Assembly: GCA_005656395.1 (NCBI GenBank)
Contig: SRSI01000050.1
Coordinates: 2,976,001 to 3,040,000 of the forward strand
Source: Strongyloides papillosus
Taxonomy: Eukaryota; Nematoda; Chromadorea; Rhabditida; Strongyloididae
DNA: 64,000 nucleotides
Direction of reading: 5' to 3'
Every line of letters begins with the position of its first letter. The stretch's first letter is position 1. The notes under the pieces were generated by a model. The model ran no database searches. It saw nothing but the letters and a program-made list of their open reading frames with translations, and was not told the DNA's origin. Positions 39,994 through 52,700 of the stretch are shown here, piece by piece. The translations under genes were made by a program, and so were the position numbers.

Positions 39994-42900
39994 CTTTAAT
40001 TATCAGCATAGCTCTAAAAATTTGTACTTATGATTTTGTAAATTTTAAACACAATATTTTGACGTTAAATAGTATAGAAATAGGTAGAGTATCATGTAAC
40101 CTTTTTTCTAATTTTATTATATTCAATTTAACGAACAATTAGCGCTTTTTTTTTTGAAAAAGAGTAAACTTTTTTAATGGTTATAGATAAAATTTTTTAG
40201 TCATAGAAAATATATGTATTTCGTTATCATAGATAGTAATTGAAAAATTATCTTTTTTTTTCCTGTAAATTTCTGTAATAATAAGATTTAATTATATAAT
40301 TATGGGGAGAGAAACGTGAACCGGATGGATGTTGAGAAATTGGAGTGATATACGGTATGATATATGGAGAATATATTAAGAAAGGGAGATAAGAAAATAT
40401 TGGCATTTCGTAAGTTTTAAATGAGAAGGTCATAGGTAGGACATTTGTACTTGTTTTTAATTAGATACTGATATGGCAATGATAAGGAAATAGATTTGAT
40501 AAAATACAAGGTAATTCGTGATATATAATAAATGTTGATATTATTGTTTTTTTTGTCATTCTTGTCCATACATCATTCTTTGAATATAAGACACAATATA
40601 TATAAGGTAAAATGTATAAAATGTTATTAAAAAGAAGTTTATTAGTAATATCAATGAATAGTTTAGGTATGATAGAACTTTATTACAATCTCACAAAAAG
40701 TGTAACACATTCATCTTTATGTTATTAAACATTAATACCCCTTAAAAAAAGAAAGATGTTTTCATTAAATAACAATAAAAATAAAACAAATGAAAGTTAT
40801 TTACTACAGAATATAATATCAACAGCCTTCTGATTTTTAAGTGTTTATGTATCGAAAAAAAGATTGAAAGTTTGGTGACAAATATTATTAGAACGTTAAA
40901 AAAAACACATATATACATATATATAATACTTCAAACTATAATAAAAATTTTGACAAGAAAAAAAGGTGATAATAACGATAACAAAAATTTCTTCAAAAGT
41001 AAAGAGTTTATTGTAAAAAAATTAATAGTAATGAAATTGGAGGAGAAAACTTTTTATTTTTCTTATTTTAATATGTTAAGATAGAATATATGACATTTTG
41101 CAATGCACATTAGTTAAAACTAATTTATATTTAATATTATTTATTGGTCATAATTTTTAATGTTTATTTTTCTTTCGATTGTAGAGATCTTCTAAAATAA
41201 CAATCTTTAAAAACTACAATTCAGTTAATTACTTTTTTATGCCTCCTCACAACACAATCCTCCATATGTGTTTTAAAAAAATATAATAAATAAAGATTTG
41301 TGAAGATGTTAGGAGGTAAGTGATAACTTAAAACAGGCTTCAAATAATAATTCTTTGTTCTAATCTTTTATAATACTAGGTGACGTCTCCCAAGAATACT
41401 CTCTATTTTTAGTGAAACTTCTAACTTAAATTATTAAAATGTGTCATTTTATATGTTATAAAAAGAAGTCATTTTACGATAAATATTTAGTAATTTATTA
41501 TTTAACACACTAGTTTGAGAGTTTTAACAATATTTATTAGTAAGGTCTAGATTTTTAAGATTTAAAATAGTAAATGATAAAGCTAGAAAGCATGTTCTTA
41601 AAACAGGAATTTAGTAACAATAATTAGAATGAAAAATATAACATAATGATGGAGTGATAAAAACTTTTTGTTTAAATTTTTAAAGAAATAAATATTATAA
41701 AATTTATTGTTATATGAATAATCTTTTTAGCAGAAATATACAAAATTTCTAGAAGTTAAAAGATCTACTAATATAAAAGAGATAAGAATTATTTTATTTA
41801 ATTTTTTTTTTGCCATGTCAAATTAAAATCACAATTACATTTTAATAAATATATATGCATTTATCTATTTCTGATAATGTATAATAAATATAACAAAACT
41901 AGCAGTGATTGTAAATATAATAAAAATTAATAATCTATGGAATATTATTTATCTTTCCTATGAAAACAGTACAAATATCTTCATAAATGTATGATAATTT
42001 CTAGATAAAATACATATACTCATTATATGCATATTCAATAAAATTATAATCAATTGTCGAAACTTAATGTATATTCTTTTTCAATTGGTATAGACAATAA
42101 AATTTTAAAGTTTACTTTTGGCAGATACATTTACTGCTTCTAACTATATAATCTATAAATTGTTGCAAAAGTGGAAGATTTAAAGTTTATACAATTAATG
42201 GTGATTGAAAAGAATATTAATTAAGATAGTTAAGAGTATTAAAATAGTTAAATGAATCTATAAATAGGGTATTTAAAATAAACTTTTTACTTTGATAGCT
42301 GAAGCATACACATATAGGTACACAATAACATTTATTTTTCTTTTCGGTATATGTATTTAGAAAAAAAAGTTTTTTTACTTTACTTTTATTTAAATGATGG
42401 TTAAATTTATTGTTTTCTTTATAATAGTAATATATATAGATATTATTCCTTTTAACTAACTGCAATAAAACTGACAAAAGTATTGTATAAGTTTATTCAT
42501 AACAATATATCAATAAATGAGAGGTAAAAATATTTTTAGAAAAAATATTATAATATAATTTTTATATTAAATAAAATTTTATTATAACACATCATTGAAG
42601 CCAATTCATTGTAAATACAAAAAAAAACTTCAAATTAAATATTTAATATATTTAAAATAGTTTAATATTTCACAAATAACTGATAACATAAAAATTTCAT
42701 AAAGTCAAAAAATAATTGTAAACAAAACTTTTACACAAAGTTGATTAAAAGCATTCTCCCATTACACAAAAATCAACTTTAACTACCACTTTTTTATTTA
42801 TAATTCAACTTTAATAAAGGCTTATTAAAAGAAAAAAAAAATAGACACAATATTGGAACATTTTAGTAGTTTAAGCTTATGGATAAATAATACAAATTTC

Positions 42901-43485
42901 ACAAAATTTGGTTTATATATATAGTTATCAAAAGGAGATTAACAATATAGTTGAGGTGAGATAACGAAAAGACGTATACTATAAACGATTCATTGTTTAT
43001 TTAGATCAAAGGGTATTTTAAAGTAAATACTTTACAATGTTTCGGTTGGTGAATTTTTGATAAATAAATATGTTTGTTTATTTTGGATTAGGTTATGGCA
43101 AAAAATTTAATCACCTTAATTGAGGATCGTTTTCATTATTTGATGTTGTTTTTTTATCGATACTTCAAATGTATGAGAGTTCTAATATTTACCCAATTAA
43201 TAAATAAGTATCCTTTTATTACATTAATAATAGTTAATCATTTTATTCTGATATAAATAAATATATGTAACATTCAACCATAAATCATATACAATTTAAA
43301 TATAGTTAAAAAAGTAAATTATCAAATTGCCTAATGGCAAAAACCTGTGTTTATAATTATTTTAAGGTAAAAAATTTGTTTCCGTTTCACGACAGACACA
43401 CAATTTAGAAGGTAAAAGATGAAAAAAATGGAAGACCTTATCTATGTCAATTAAATAAAGAAATTTATAATTTATTATATATATT
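39994..43485. other. 3.5 kb gene-free AT-rich stretch
   Basis: No exon, RNA gene or repeat family could be supported. Frames of 60-90 codons at 40872-41084 (+) and 42217-42477 (-) are low-complexity Lys/Asn/Ile/Tyr and look like chance in AT-rich DNA. The M-RIP-like promoter and the src-2 3' UTR should be at its two ends. Confidence 0.4.
40014..40024 (-). promoter_or_regulatory. candidate trans-splice acceptor and short uORF before M-RIP-like start
   Basis: On the minus strand AATTTTTAG lies about 20 bases before the start codon. Between them an ATG at 40009 opens a seven-codon frame whose TAA (39988-39986) lies beyond the main ATG at 39993, in another frame. If the leader joins here, the message carries an overlapping uORF. 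Confidence 0.4.
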
Positions 43486-45340
43486 TTAATAACTCATTGC
43501 TGCTTCTTTGTACTCAGATCCATCATTAGAAAATAAATCTTCTAAACGCCACTGTAGTGTCTCGAATGTTGGTCTTTTCTCGGGGTCTCTATGCCAACAT
43601 TGGAGCATTATCTCATATAGTGGTGGAGGGCATCCTGTTGGACATGGCATTCTGTAACCATTCTCCACTTTTTGTAAAACTTCAGCATTCGTCATACCTG
43701 GGTATGGTGTTCTACCATATGTAACCAACTCAACAAGTAGGATACCAAAACTCCAGACATCAGATTTACTGGTAAATCTATTATAATGTATAGCTTCTAA
43801 GGGTGACCATTTTATTGGTATACGACTTCCAACCCTCGCTTCATATTCATTCTCTCTCATCAATCTTGCCAAACCAAAATCGGCAATTTTTATTGATCCT
43901 GTACTAGATACAAGAATATTTCTTGCAGCAAGATCACGATGTATAAAATTCATCTCCTCTAAATATTTCATTCCACCAGCAACTTGTGATGCAATATCAA
44001 CGAGAGTTGTTATAGATGAATTTTTACCACGTCCTTGAAGGAATGTTAATAAATTTTCTTGCATCAGCTCTGTTATAATTAATATTGGTTCCTCTCTCGT
44101 GCATACAGCATATAATTGTAATAATTTAGGATGTTTAAGTCTTTTCATGATTTGTGCCTCGGCAAGGAAATCAGATACATCAGCTGAACCGGGACGGAGT
44201 TTCTTTACAGCAACGTGTGTAGAATTTTTCCAAATTCCGTGCCATACCTCACCAAATTGGCCGGCTCCAATTTGTCTTATTAATCTAATTGATCTCCTAT
44301 CTATTTCCCATTGATCATCATAGGTGAATGTCGAAGTTTGGGGTAGATCTTCCTTGATAGCGGGTGAAGTTAATTTAACACACAACCCATCAGCTTCTTT
44401 ACTATAATGGGCAACTAAATCTTGTAAAGATGTAAAAGCTTTCCTTCTTGCTATAAAGTAACCACCTTGATCTAATTGGCGGATTCGGTAATGTTTCACT
44501 GTATTACCATCTCTGACTGATAATGAAAATTCATTATCTCTTGTTTCACTATCTCTAATAAGAAAAGAGCCATGATCATTAGATGATTGTAGTAAAACTT
44601 TTTCCCCATCTATACGTCGTAATGAACCAAAATACCATCTAAAATTGTATAATAAATTAAATAATTAATATGTAATTGCAAAAATTTCCCTAATATATCA
44701 ATAATTAATAGTAATTATAAATTAAAAAAGATTAATATAATTTAAAATACTGTAATTAAATTCTTATGTGATATATTATTGTGGAAAAAAAAGAAAAGTA
44801 TATAATAAATGTAATTTAGTACTTAATGTATTTAAACATTTAATATATACTCATATCGATAATTAAAAACATTTAAACATACGGTTCAGCATCAATAGAT
44901 TTTTCTGGAGCAACATAATTACTTGGTATAAAACCAGTCTTATTAGTGACAAGAGATCTAGCATACCACCAATCACCATTCTGCATTTCATTTAATATTT
45001 CCAATAACTCATTTTTCTTAAAGCTTAAATCTTCATCAGTCCTTGCCTCGTAATCGAAGAGGGCAATATAAACATTATGAGTTCTACTTCCTTGTGATAA
45101 GGTTGATGTATGTGATTTAACACCATTAGCGGTGGTTGTTGTTGGAGGTGATTGAATATGATTATGATTATTATATACACTGGTGAAAGAAGTTTTTGGT
45201 AAGATAGATGATGTTCTCCCATTAATTGGAGGGTGATGTAATGAGGGATGATGTAATTCTGTTATTGGCATGACACTACCATTACCAACTGTTGATGGTA
45301 ATGGTGTTGAGACTTTTTTCTTCCCTAAGCATGAACCCAT
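43486..45340 (-). CDS. src-2: Src-family non-receptor tyrosine kinase, SRC-2 type
   Basis: Two exons (45340-44883, 44638-43486; 244 bp intron) give 536 aa. MGSCLGKKK carries an N-myristoylation glycine and a palmitoylation-type cysteine. SH3 is at about 91-145, SH2 from Trp154 to about 245 (GSFLIRDSE), and the kinase at about 270-525, with GAGQFG, Lys298 (VAVK), HRD 386-388, DFG 406-408 and activation-loop Tyr418. The sequence follows C. elegans SRC-2 closely ([52 protein letters not shown]-type tail). Tyr529 in [10 protein letters not shown] may be the C-terminal regulatory tyrosine. The usual TAPEA after the activation loop is replaced by SPLEA. Start choice rests on MGSC. An acceptor-like site lies 24 bases upstream. 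Confidence 0.96.
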
Positions 45341-48300
45341 TATATGATAAAAGAAATTTTTAGTCTAAAAATATTGTATAGGTTTAAAAATTAATTATTT
45401 AATACTATTTGAAAATAATAATTCATAATAATTAGTTATATAAACAATAGAAAATTACGATAAACAGTTAACTAAAAATCATATATTACTTTAGCACCTA
45501 ATAAATTCTAGTTTTATAATATATTTCACTATTCTTACCGCACCACAAAATGGCTATAATTGTTTTTTCCCTAAATTACGCATTTATATAACTTTATATT
45601 TTGATATTATGAATCATTAAAAAAATTTCACTATGAATAGGTGTGATATTTTATTATTAATTCATAAATAACAACAATTTTACGATGGATAAAAAAATTA
45701 GAAGTAAAAATACATAAAACTTTCACAAATCATATAGTAGAAAATAATTTTAAAAAGAAAAAAAAAAACTTTTTTGAACCTCTCCACATTAACTATATGT
45801 GTTGTCTTCAATATAGAAACTAAAAACCTCGTAAATGTGTATTTACAAATTAGCAAGCTATTTATTAAAAAGGGTGCGCAAAATGTGGGACTGAAACATA
45901 TAAATAGTAAATGCAAATATCAAAATCTGATGGTCATCTATGTGTAGATTTTAATTGTTCGAAAATATTTCACAAAATGTATTCAACCTATACATGTATA
46001 TTACAGACAGCTGTAGAAAATGTGTAGTAGAGTGATTTGATATTAAAGAGATATAATAGAAGTTAAATTATATATATATGGTTAATAGTATCTGTTAAAT
46101 TTTAATTGGTGATGAGGTGTCTTGAGATCAATAAAATGCCAAGATCATACAGAGTATTGGTGGTGAAAAATTAAGTTATATTAAAAGTACAATATTTTTA
46201 AAAAATAAAAATATTTGTTAATGTGTCGTATTAAAGATGTTTAAAAATTAATACTCCACCTACAATAGATAAAAAGTTTAACTTAAAAATGAATCAAATT
46301 ACACATTTTTGTTGTTATTATTAATCAAAAAAAACATGTAACAGTAAAAATCGGTGATTTAAAAGAGGTAAAATCTTCCTAATATACTAGATTTCATAAA
46401 AGAAAAACGTTTACATTATTTATCGATATACCTCAAACAGTACTCTATTATTAACAACAAATTAAATTTTATTTTGAAGTTTTGTTATATAGAAAATTAA
46501 CTATAGTATATCGTTAACAAGAAATTTTCAAGATTACTCGTTCTATATAATATAAATATAACAATTCTTTCAAGAGTGCATTATTAATCTTCATAATATA
46601 TAGAATATATTTAACTATTGTGACAATTAACTTTATTTCTAAAAAGCTTCGGTTATTAAATGATTTTTGTAATGTATTTAGCAATTACAAAATACCCTGG
46701 GGTTGTTGATTGTACTCATATTAATTTAAAAACACCATTCTTAACAATAGAAATAAATATAATAATTAATATAACTTTAAAATAATGTTATCAATTTGGA
46801 AGATAAAAAGAAAACTTTTCTCTATATACCTTTAATAATGAAATTTTAATAAAGATTTTAAAATAAATGAATAAAAATTAAGTGTCCTAAATAAGTATAA
46901 ACTATTATATAATAAGAAATATTGAGAGAAAATGATGTGACTTTAGATAATTTGGTTAAAATTAACAAATAAATGACCTTGTATGGCTTTTTTAAATGAC
47001 TTGAAGATTTTGATAACATTGTTAAGGATGGTTAAAAAATTTTTTGTAATTGTAAAAATTATCCTTTATAGTGTATCTCATTAAATTATAATATGTTATA
47101 AAGTAAAAAAAGGAAATATTACAATATAAGAATGTATTTTCTTTTAACAACTTTGTATGAAGTATAATTTTATTTGTTGTTATTTGATTTGAAAAAAATT
47201 GAAGAAAAAATATATAGAATAGATTTTAACAATGCAATTAGAGAATTTAAAAGATTTTTTAATATAAAAATGTAGAACTATATTCAAAAGATATATTTTT
47301 GTGTTAAAATGTTTTAAAATTGTAGTAATAAATAAAATAAAGTGGTAAATATGATAGTTTCATCCAATATAATTAAAAACCCCACTACAATGAGTTCTCC
47401 TATTTCTTAAGAACACACTGTGAGAACATTATTTTTCAAAAGGTTAACTGAGTTTTACTTTTTCGATTAAATATATGATTGATACATCTCTTCTTGAAGT
47501 AGGTTTGTTTATTTTTGTAACAATAACACATATATTTTATTATTATTATTGTATTATCAAGAAGGGGAATCAGTTTTGGGTGAATGAGATTTATTAATAA
47601 AGATTAATTTGATGTTATGAAACATGGATTATTAATTTTGACAAATATGACATTTAAAACATAATATTATATGATAATCGAAATCATATTTTTATTATAT
47701 AACAATGACCCATATTATTTGGAGTAATAAATCCTATTTTGTACCTGACATCTAAACTTTATCCATTTTACATATTCTACATAATTTTTTTATTATTTTC
47801 ATATTACGTAATCATTATCAGTAAAGGTATATAATAAAAAAATATTAACACACTTAATATAATGAAAAAATACACAACATCCAGTATTATCGCATCAGAA
47901 AAAAAGATTTTTTTTAAGAAAAATAAGGTTAATCTTTGGCGACTTATCATTATTTATAGAGTATATGTAATTTTCTCTTATCTAACTAAGATAATTTCTT
48001 TTTTTTGAAAAATATAGTTTAACAACAAAGAGTAGTTAAAAAAAATGACCAATTTTCTTTTTATTACTTTACTATACAACTTTATTTATGTCATTAGTTA
48101 TTTAAGAATCGTATAAGTAAATTTTTTTTCGTTATCTCTCCACTATAACTAAGTTATTTACCTTAATCAACTTTGCTTAAGCTTATTTACTTATAATAAA
48201 AAAAAGTAATACTTAAATTGATTTACACATAAACAAGATTGGTAAATTAATCATTCTTATAATCCAATCTAAATTTACCATATTACTCATAAAAAACAAC

Positions 48301-49065
48301 AACATCATTTTACTTGTACTTTTTAATGAAAATAAAATAAAAAACATCGAAATATCAACAATCCAATGTAGATTATAAATCTTTAACTTATATATAACTT
48401 TAGACAAAAAAAAAAGAATCCATCCAAATATATGAGAAAAAGTTAATCATAGATAAAAAAGCAAAAAAATTTATAAAGTTTTAAAAAAAAATAATTATGT
48501 ACATATGGATAAATGTAACAAGCAAAGAACATTCCCATTTTATGAAAAAATTCTTTCCCGCTGGTTTCTAAATTAATAATACAGAAGAACTTTCTTATTT
48601 CTTTAGGTAAAAAAAAAAAGAAAAGTACTCATATAGATGTGTCGTATTTGTTTTTGGGGAGCGTGTTGTTAGAAGGACACTCCAAAAAAATCACCAAAAT
48701 TATAAATAAATCTTCAAATAGTATAAAAATGAAAAGTAACAAAAATATAAATTCTAACTTTTGGGTAAAGAGAAATAAACCCAAAACAACAATAAAGAAC
48801 TTATCAATAATTAATATTATATCAATTAAAAAAAATTGTTGTATCGGAGATATTAAAAATAACAAAATTAGAAATTATATTATCATCATCCTCATCATAA
48901 TGAATATAATCAATGACAAAATCTTGTTTTTGTAATAAAAAAGATAAGAGAGAGACACAGCTTAACATATAGGAGATATACATTTTGACAAAAATTAATA
49001 GTAGTACAATATTTGAATATTTTTTTTTAAAAATGGTGATTATGAGTTGATTGAAATAACATTTA
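45341..49065. other. 3.7 kb gene-free AT-rich stretch
   Basis: No exon or RNA gene was recognised. The portion from about 48450 is probably 3' UTR of the A20/AN1 gene. The 98-codon plus-strand frame at 48639-48935 is Lys/Asn/Ile-rich, lies opposite that UTR and has no supporting feature. Confidence 0.4.
45365..45376 (-). promoter_or_regulatory. candidate spliced-leader acceptor of src-2
   Basis: CAATATTTTTAG on the minus strand ends 24 bases before the src-2 ATG with no intervening ATG. A cis 5' UTR intron is the alternative. Confidence 0.4.
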
Positions 49066-49766
49066 TCAGATGCGTTCAATTTTATTGAATCCAATTGTTG
49101 GATTATTCTTTGCAATTTGTTCACGTTCAGTAGTCCTATAGTCAAATGAACAATCGTGAGCAGAATCATATCTATGTGTACTGCAATAAAGTCCACCACA
49201 TCTACATGTAAATCCAGTCAAACCAACTCTCTTCTTGCACATACCGCAGCGATTTACTGTTTTTTTAGAGGATACAGGACCATCAGAGGGGGGTTGGATG
49301 TCAGATGATGGTTTACCAGTTGATAGGGTTGTAGAGATTGAACTTGAGGGTATTTGGACAGTTGTAAGATCCACCTTCTCAACATGTGGAACGACGACTG
49401 ATGTTTGGCTTATTACATTTTCAAGTGACTTTTGGGTGATGTCAGAAGATTTTAATGATTGACATGCAGAAACAACCTTAAAAAATCATACAATAACTTA
49501 TGTTCTTCTCGTGGTGGTGGTGATCAACTTACTTCTCTTATTTGTTCAGCAACATGATCTACATTACGTGATGAACAGGCATCGGACGTTGATGCTCCTG
49601 AATGAGGCACTGATGATGGGGAAAGACGGACATTAACATTATCGTGTTTGCGTTTAAGTGTGTCCTTATAACATTTAGAACAAAGTCCCTCTGTAGTAGC
49701 TGAACCAAAAAAGCCACAACCGGCACGGCAAAGTTCACTAGCTGTTGCTTGTTGCTGATTCTCCAT
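49066..49766 (-). CDS. A20/AN1 zinc-finger protein (ZFAND5/6 type)
   Basis: Two exons (49766-49533, 49476-49066; 56 bp intron) give 214 aa; human ZFAND5 has 213. An A20 finger lies at about 13-38 (CRAGCGFFGSATTEGLCSKCY) and an AN1 finger at about 155-192 (RCGMCKKRVGLTGFTCRCGGLYCSTHRY..HDCSFDY). The chain ends with the family tail, which starts near NPTIGFNKI. The region between the fingers is Ser/Thr-rich. ZFAND5/6 proteins bind ubiquitin through A20, associate with the proteasome and respond to stress. No promoter motif was recognised upstream, where 7.5 kb of gene-free DNA follows. Confidence 0.95.
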
Positions 49767-52700
49767 TATTAAGATTTTGGTTGATTAAAAAATAAAAATG
49801 TAAATGTAGTTCTGGAATGAATAGAATTTATGTTAGTATAATTACTGATAAAAATTAATGAAAAAAAGGTAATTATATATAGATAGACGAATGGTAAAAA
49901 AAATACATAAAATATGTAAACGCAAATAACTGATAGAGAACATATTTAATAATTTGAATAAATCAGTTGTGTAAAAAACTATAAAAAAATATTACATATA
50001 GATAATATTAGTTTTACTAACGTTTGATCATCTAATAAAGTGCTTAATTGATTTAAGCGACAATTAACATATTAAAATAAAAAGAGGTATGTGAATGATG
50101 TGTAGAAGGTAAAAATGATGAAATTACGATATACATTTATAATATTAAATTGCCATATTGAACAGAATTAACTTTATTTAAACAGACATATACATTTGCT
50201 TGCACATCATCATCTCATAGCACTATGATGTAGGCTAATGAAAATCAATGCAAACAACTTTTTTAACAAGTTGTTTTAAAACTCCACAATCAAATATGTC
50301 TTAAATAAAAAATGTCAATGAAATGAGAAAAGAATTTTTATAATGAAATATTTAACAAAGTAAAAGAAGGAACGAAAGAAGGAAGAAAAAAGAAAGATAG
50401 GGGGAAATTAAAAGTAAATCACATGGAAAGAAACAAAAATTTATATAATATATGATAATTCTAGGTGGTATTTGAATATATGTACATTTTTACATGACAC
50501 GTCAACTGTCGTCGAACAACAAACTTCTATACTTAATATTTTTTTTCTTTTTTTTCAATAACCCAACATTAATATACAATGAAATGTAAATGAAGATAGT
50601 CTTAGTGTGAAGAAATTTCAAAATGTAGTAAGAATTAAGAAATGCTTTCCCAGCAAATAATTTAACTTTACACCGATAGCGTTCTCTTTTAAAATTATTC
50701 CGATATCAATTGTGAAGGTATAGTTAAATAGATATCTAGGAAGAAAGTATATGTTTTTAGTGACTATCGGTGGTTCAATGTATATAGAAACAATTGTTCA
50801 CCGGAGAACTTTATGAGATGAAGTAATATATTATTCAATAAGCTTTTAATGAATATGTAATAATTATAATGACTAAGTCTAAATATAAAACTTTTTAATC
50901 ACCTCCTAAAAGTTGTATGATATATGCGTAGAGTAAAATAATTAAAAAAAAAGTAGTGATTAAAAATTATATAATATAAGTTGATAAAAATCGATCACCT
51001 AACAACTATCAACAATACATTTATGTCATATGATAGCGTGACATCAAATAAAAATAATTATAAGATTTTATGATAATCAAAAATATTTGAACAATGACGA
51101 CGATTAAAAATATAATAATAAATAATAAAAATTTTGAAGTACATTATTATAGTATAATAGGTCTAGACAGTAACCAAAAATTACATGATTTATTGTCAAA
51201 ATTGAAAGTGATCAGAGAAATGAAATACTTCTTTTTTTTTATCATCATTTCTCTTGTTAACAAGTTGGAAAGATGTAATTTATAAGTTTGACCTCAAACA
51301 TTAAAACTGGATTATTAATAAGGTATAGGTTAAAAGGAAGTAAACATTTTAAGGTAAAAAGTTTTTACGCTATCACTTGATAATAATAGCAACTGAATGT
51401 GACGTATGTATATAATTAATAAACTAGTAGGTAACATTAAAAATTTCAAAATTATTATTATACGTCTATATATAAACTGCTCATTAACTACAAACTAAGT
51501 TTTTATTTTACATTTACTAAACAGTTAATATTTATATATTAAATTGGTAAACGTTTTATCATTATAATTTATTTTTGATAAGATTTGGAATAGGAGAGAA
51601 CGACCAAAAACCTATATTATTATTGGAGATTGAATAGAGAAACATTCTGAAGTGGTGAAATTATATTTATATTGTATTGAAAATGTAAATATTATATACA
51701 TATAATATTTAAGTACATTTTTAGTTGTTAAAATCAGAGATTTTGATATGATAAAATATTATCTATGCAATATTGAATATAAATAAAAAAAAAACATTGA
51801 TAGTGGATTAGAGAATAGAATATGTCACACGTATTGGGGAATTGTTAAAAAAATAATGCGTAATGTTGTCAATTAAATTTCATAATATGACGTTATTTGG
51901 TATCATTAAGAATATTACAAAAAAGTCATATGAAAAAGAAGGAGAGGAAGAAGGAGAAAAAAGGATGATGTAATTTGTTATTCCCCTTCTTATATGATAT
52001 TTCCACCACCACCACATCACAATCTTTAAATCATTAAAAAATATATATAATGGTAGAAATTTTCTTGAAAAAAGGAAGTTAGTAGGATATTTTCTTAGAT
52101 AATTAGTTTTTACTGAATCACATTAACATTAATAATTTTTGGAAATCAAACATAAGACACTAAGTAGGGTCTTATGACTTGGTTCGAAGAAAGTTTAACA
52201 TTTTTAAAATGACATAGAAAAAGGAAAAATGTTCCTATGTTACACTGGGACTTGGGTATTTTAATAACATCATACTCTAAGAATAGGATGTTTTAAAGGG
52301 ATAGTATGTTAAATTCTATTTTTAAATATTTCAAACACATTTGTCAAATTTTATAGCTATATAGTTTATGGCATAAGACATAGAGACAATGTACAACAGC
52401 CTTAGTAGAACATTTAAATAAAGAATCTATTGATGTTTCATCATTTTGTTTGGAGAAAAAAAATAAAGTATGTAGAAGAATGTTTTCCAGAAAATGTAGG
52501 AGGATGTCGGCTGTGGTGGGTAGTAAAAGGGAAAGCTTATAGATTAGTTGTTATTTAAAAGGATTTTCCATCAAAAATCTCTGAATCCCTTAGTCTATTT
52601 ATATTATTCCTCCATATGGTATAAACAATCTTTTAATATAAAATATTTATGCTCAAAATTAAAAATTTATAAATACTAAAATCAGTATAGAAATAGAAAA

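Noticed and set aside
40872..41084. 70-codon plus-strand frame
   Set aside because: Chance open frame; poly-Lys/Ile composition, no flanking signals.
48639..48935. 98-codon plus-strand frame
   Set aside because: It is low-complexity Lys/Asn/Ile sequence, antisense to the likely 3' UTR of the A20/AN1 gene.
51094..51285. 63-codon plus-strand frame in the large gap
   Set aside because: Composition is Ile/Lys/Asn-rich as expected by chance in AT-rich DNA; no splice partners or similarity.
52151..52176. 8 bp perfect inverted repeat with 10-base loop, considered as a hairpin RNA
   Set aside because: The stem is too short and the flanks do not extend it; such repeats are expected by chance in several kb.
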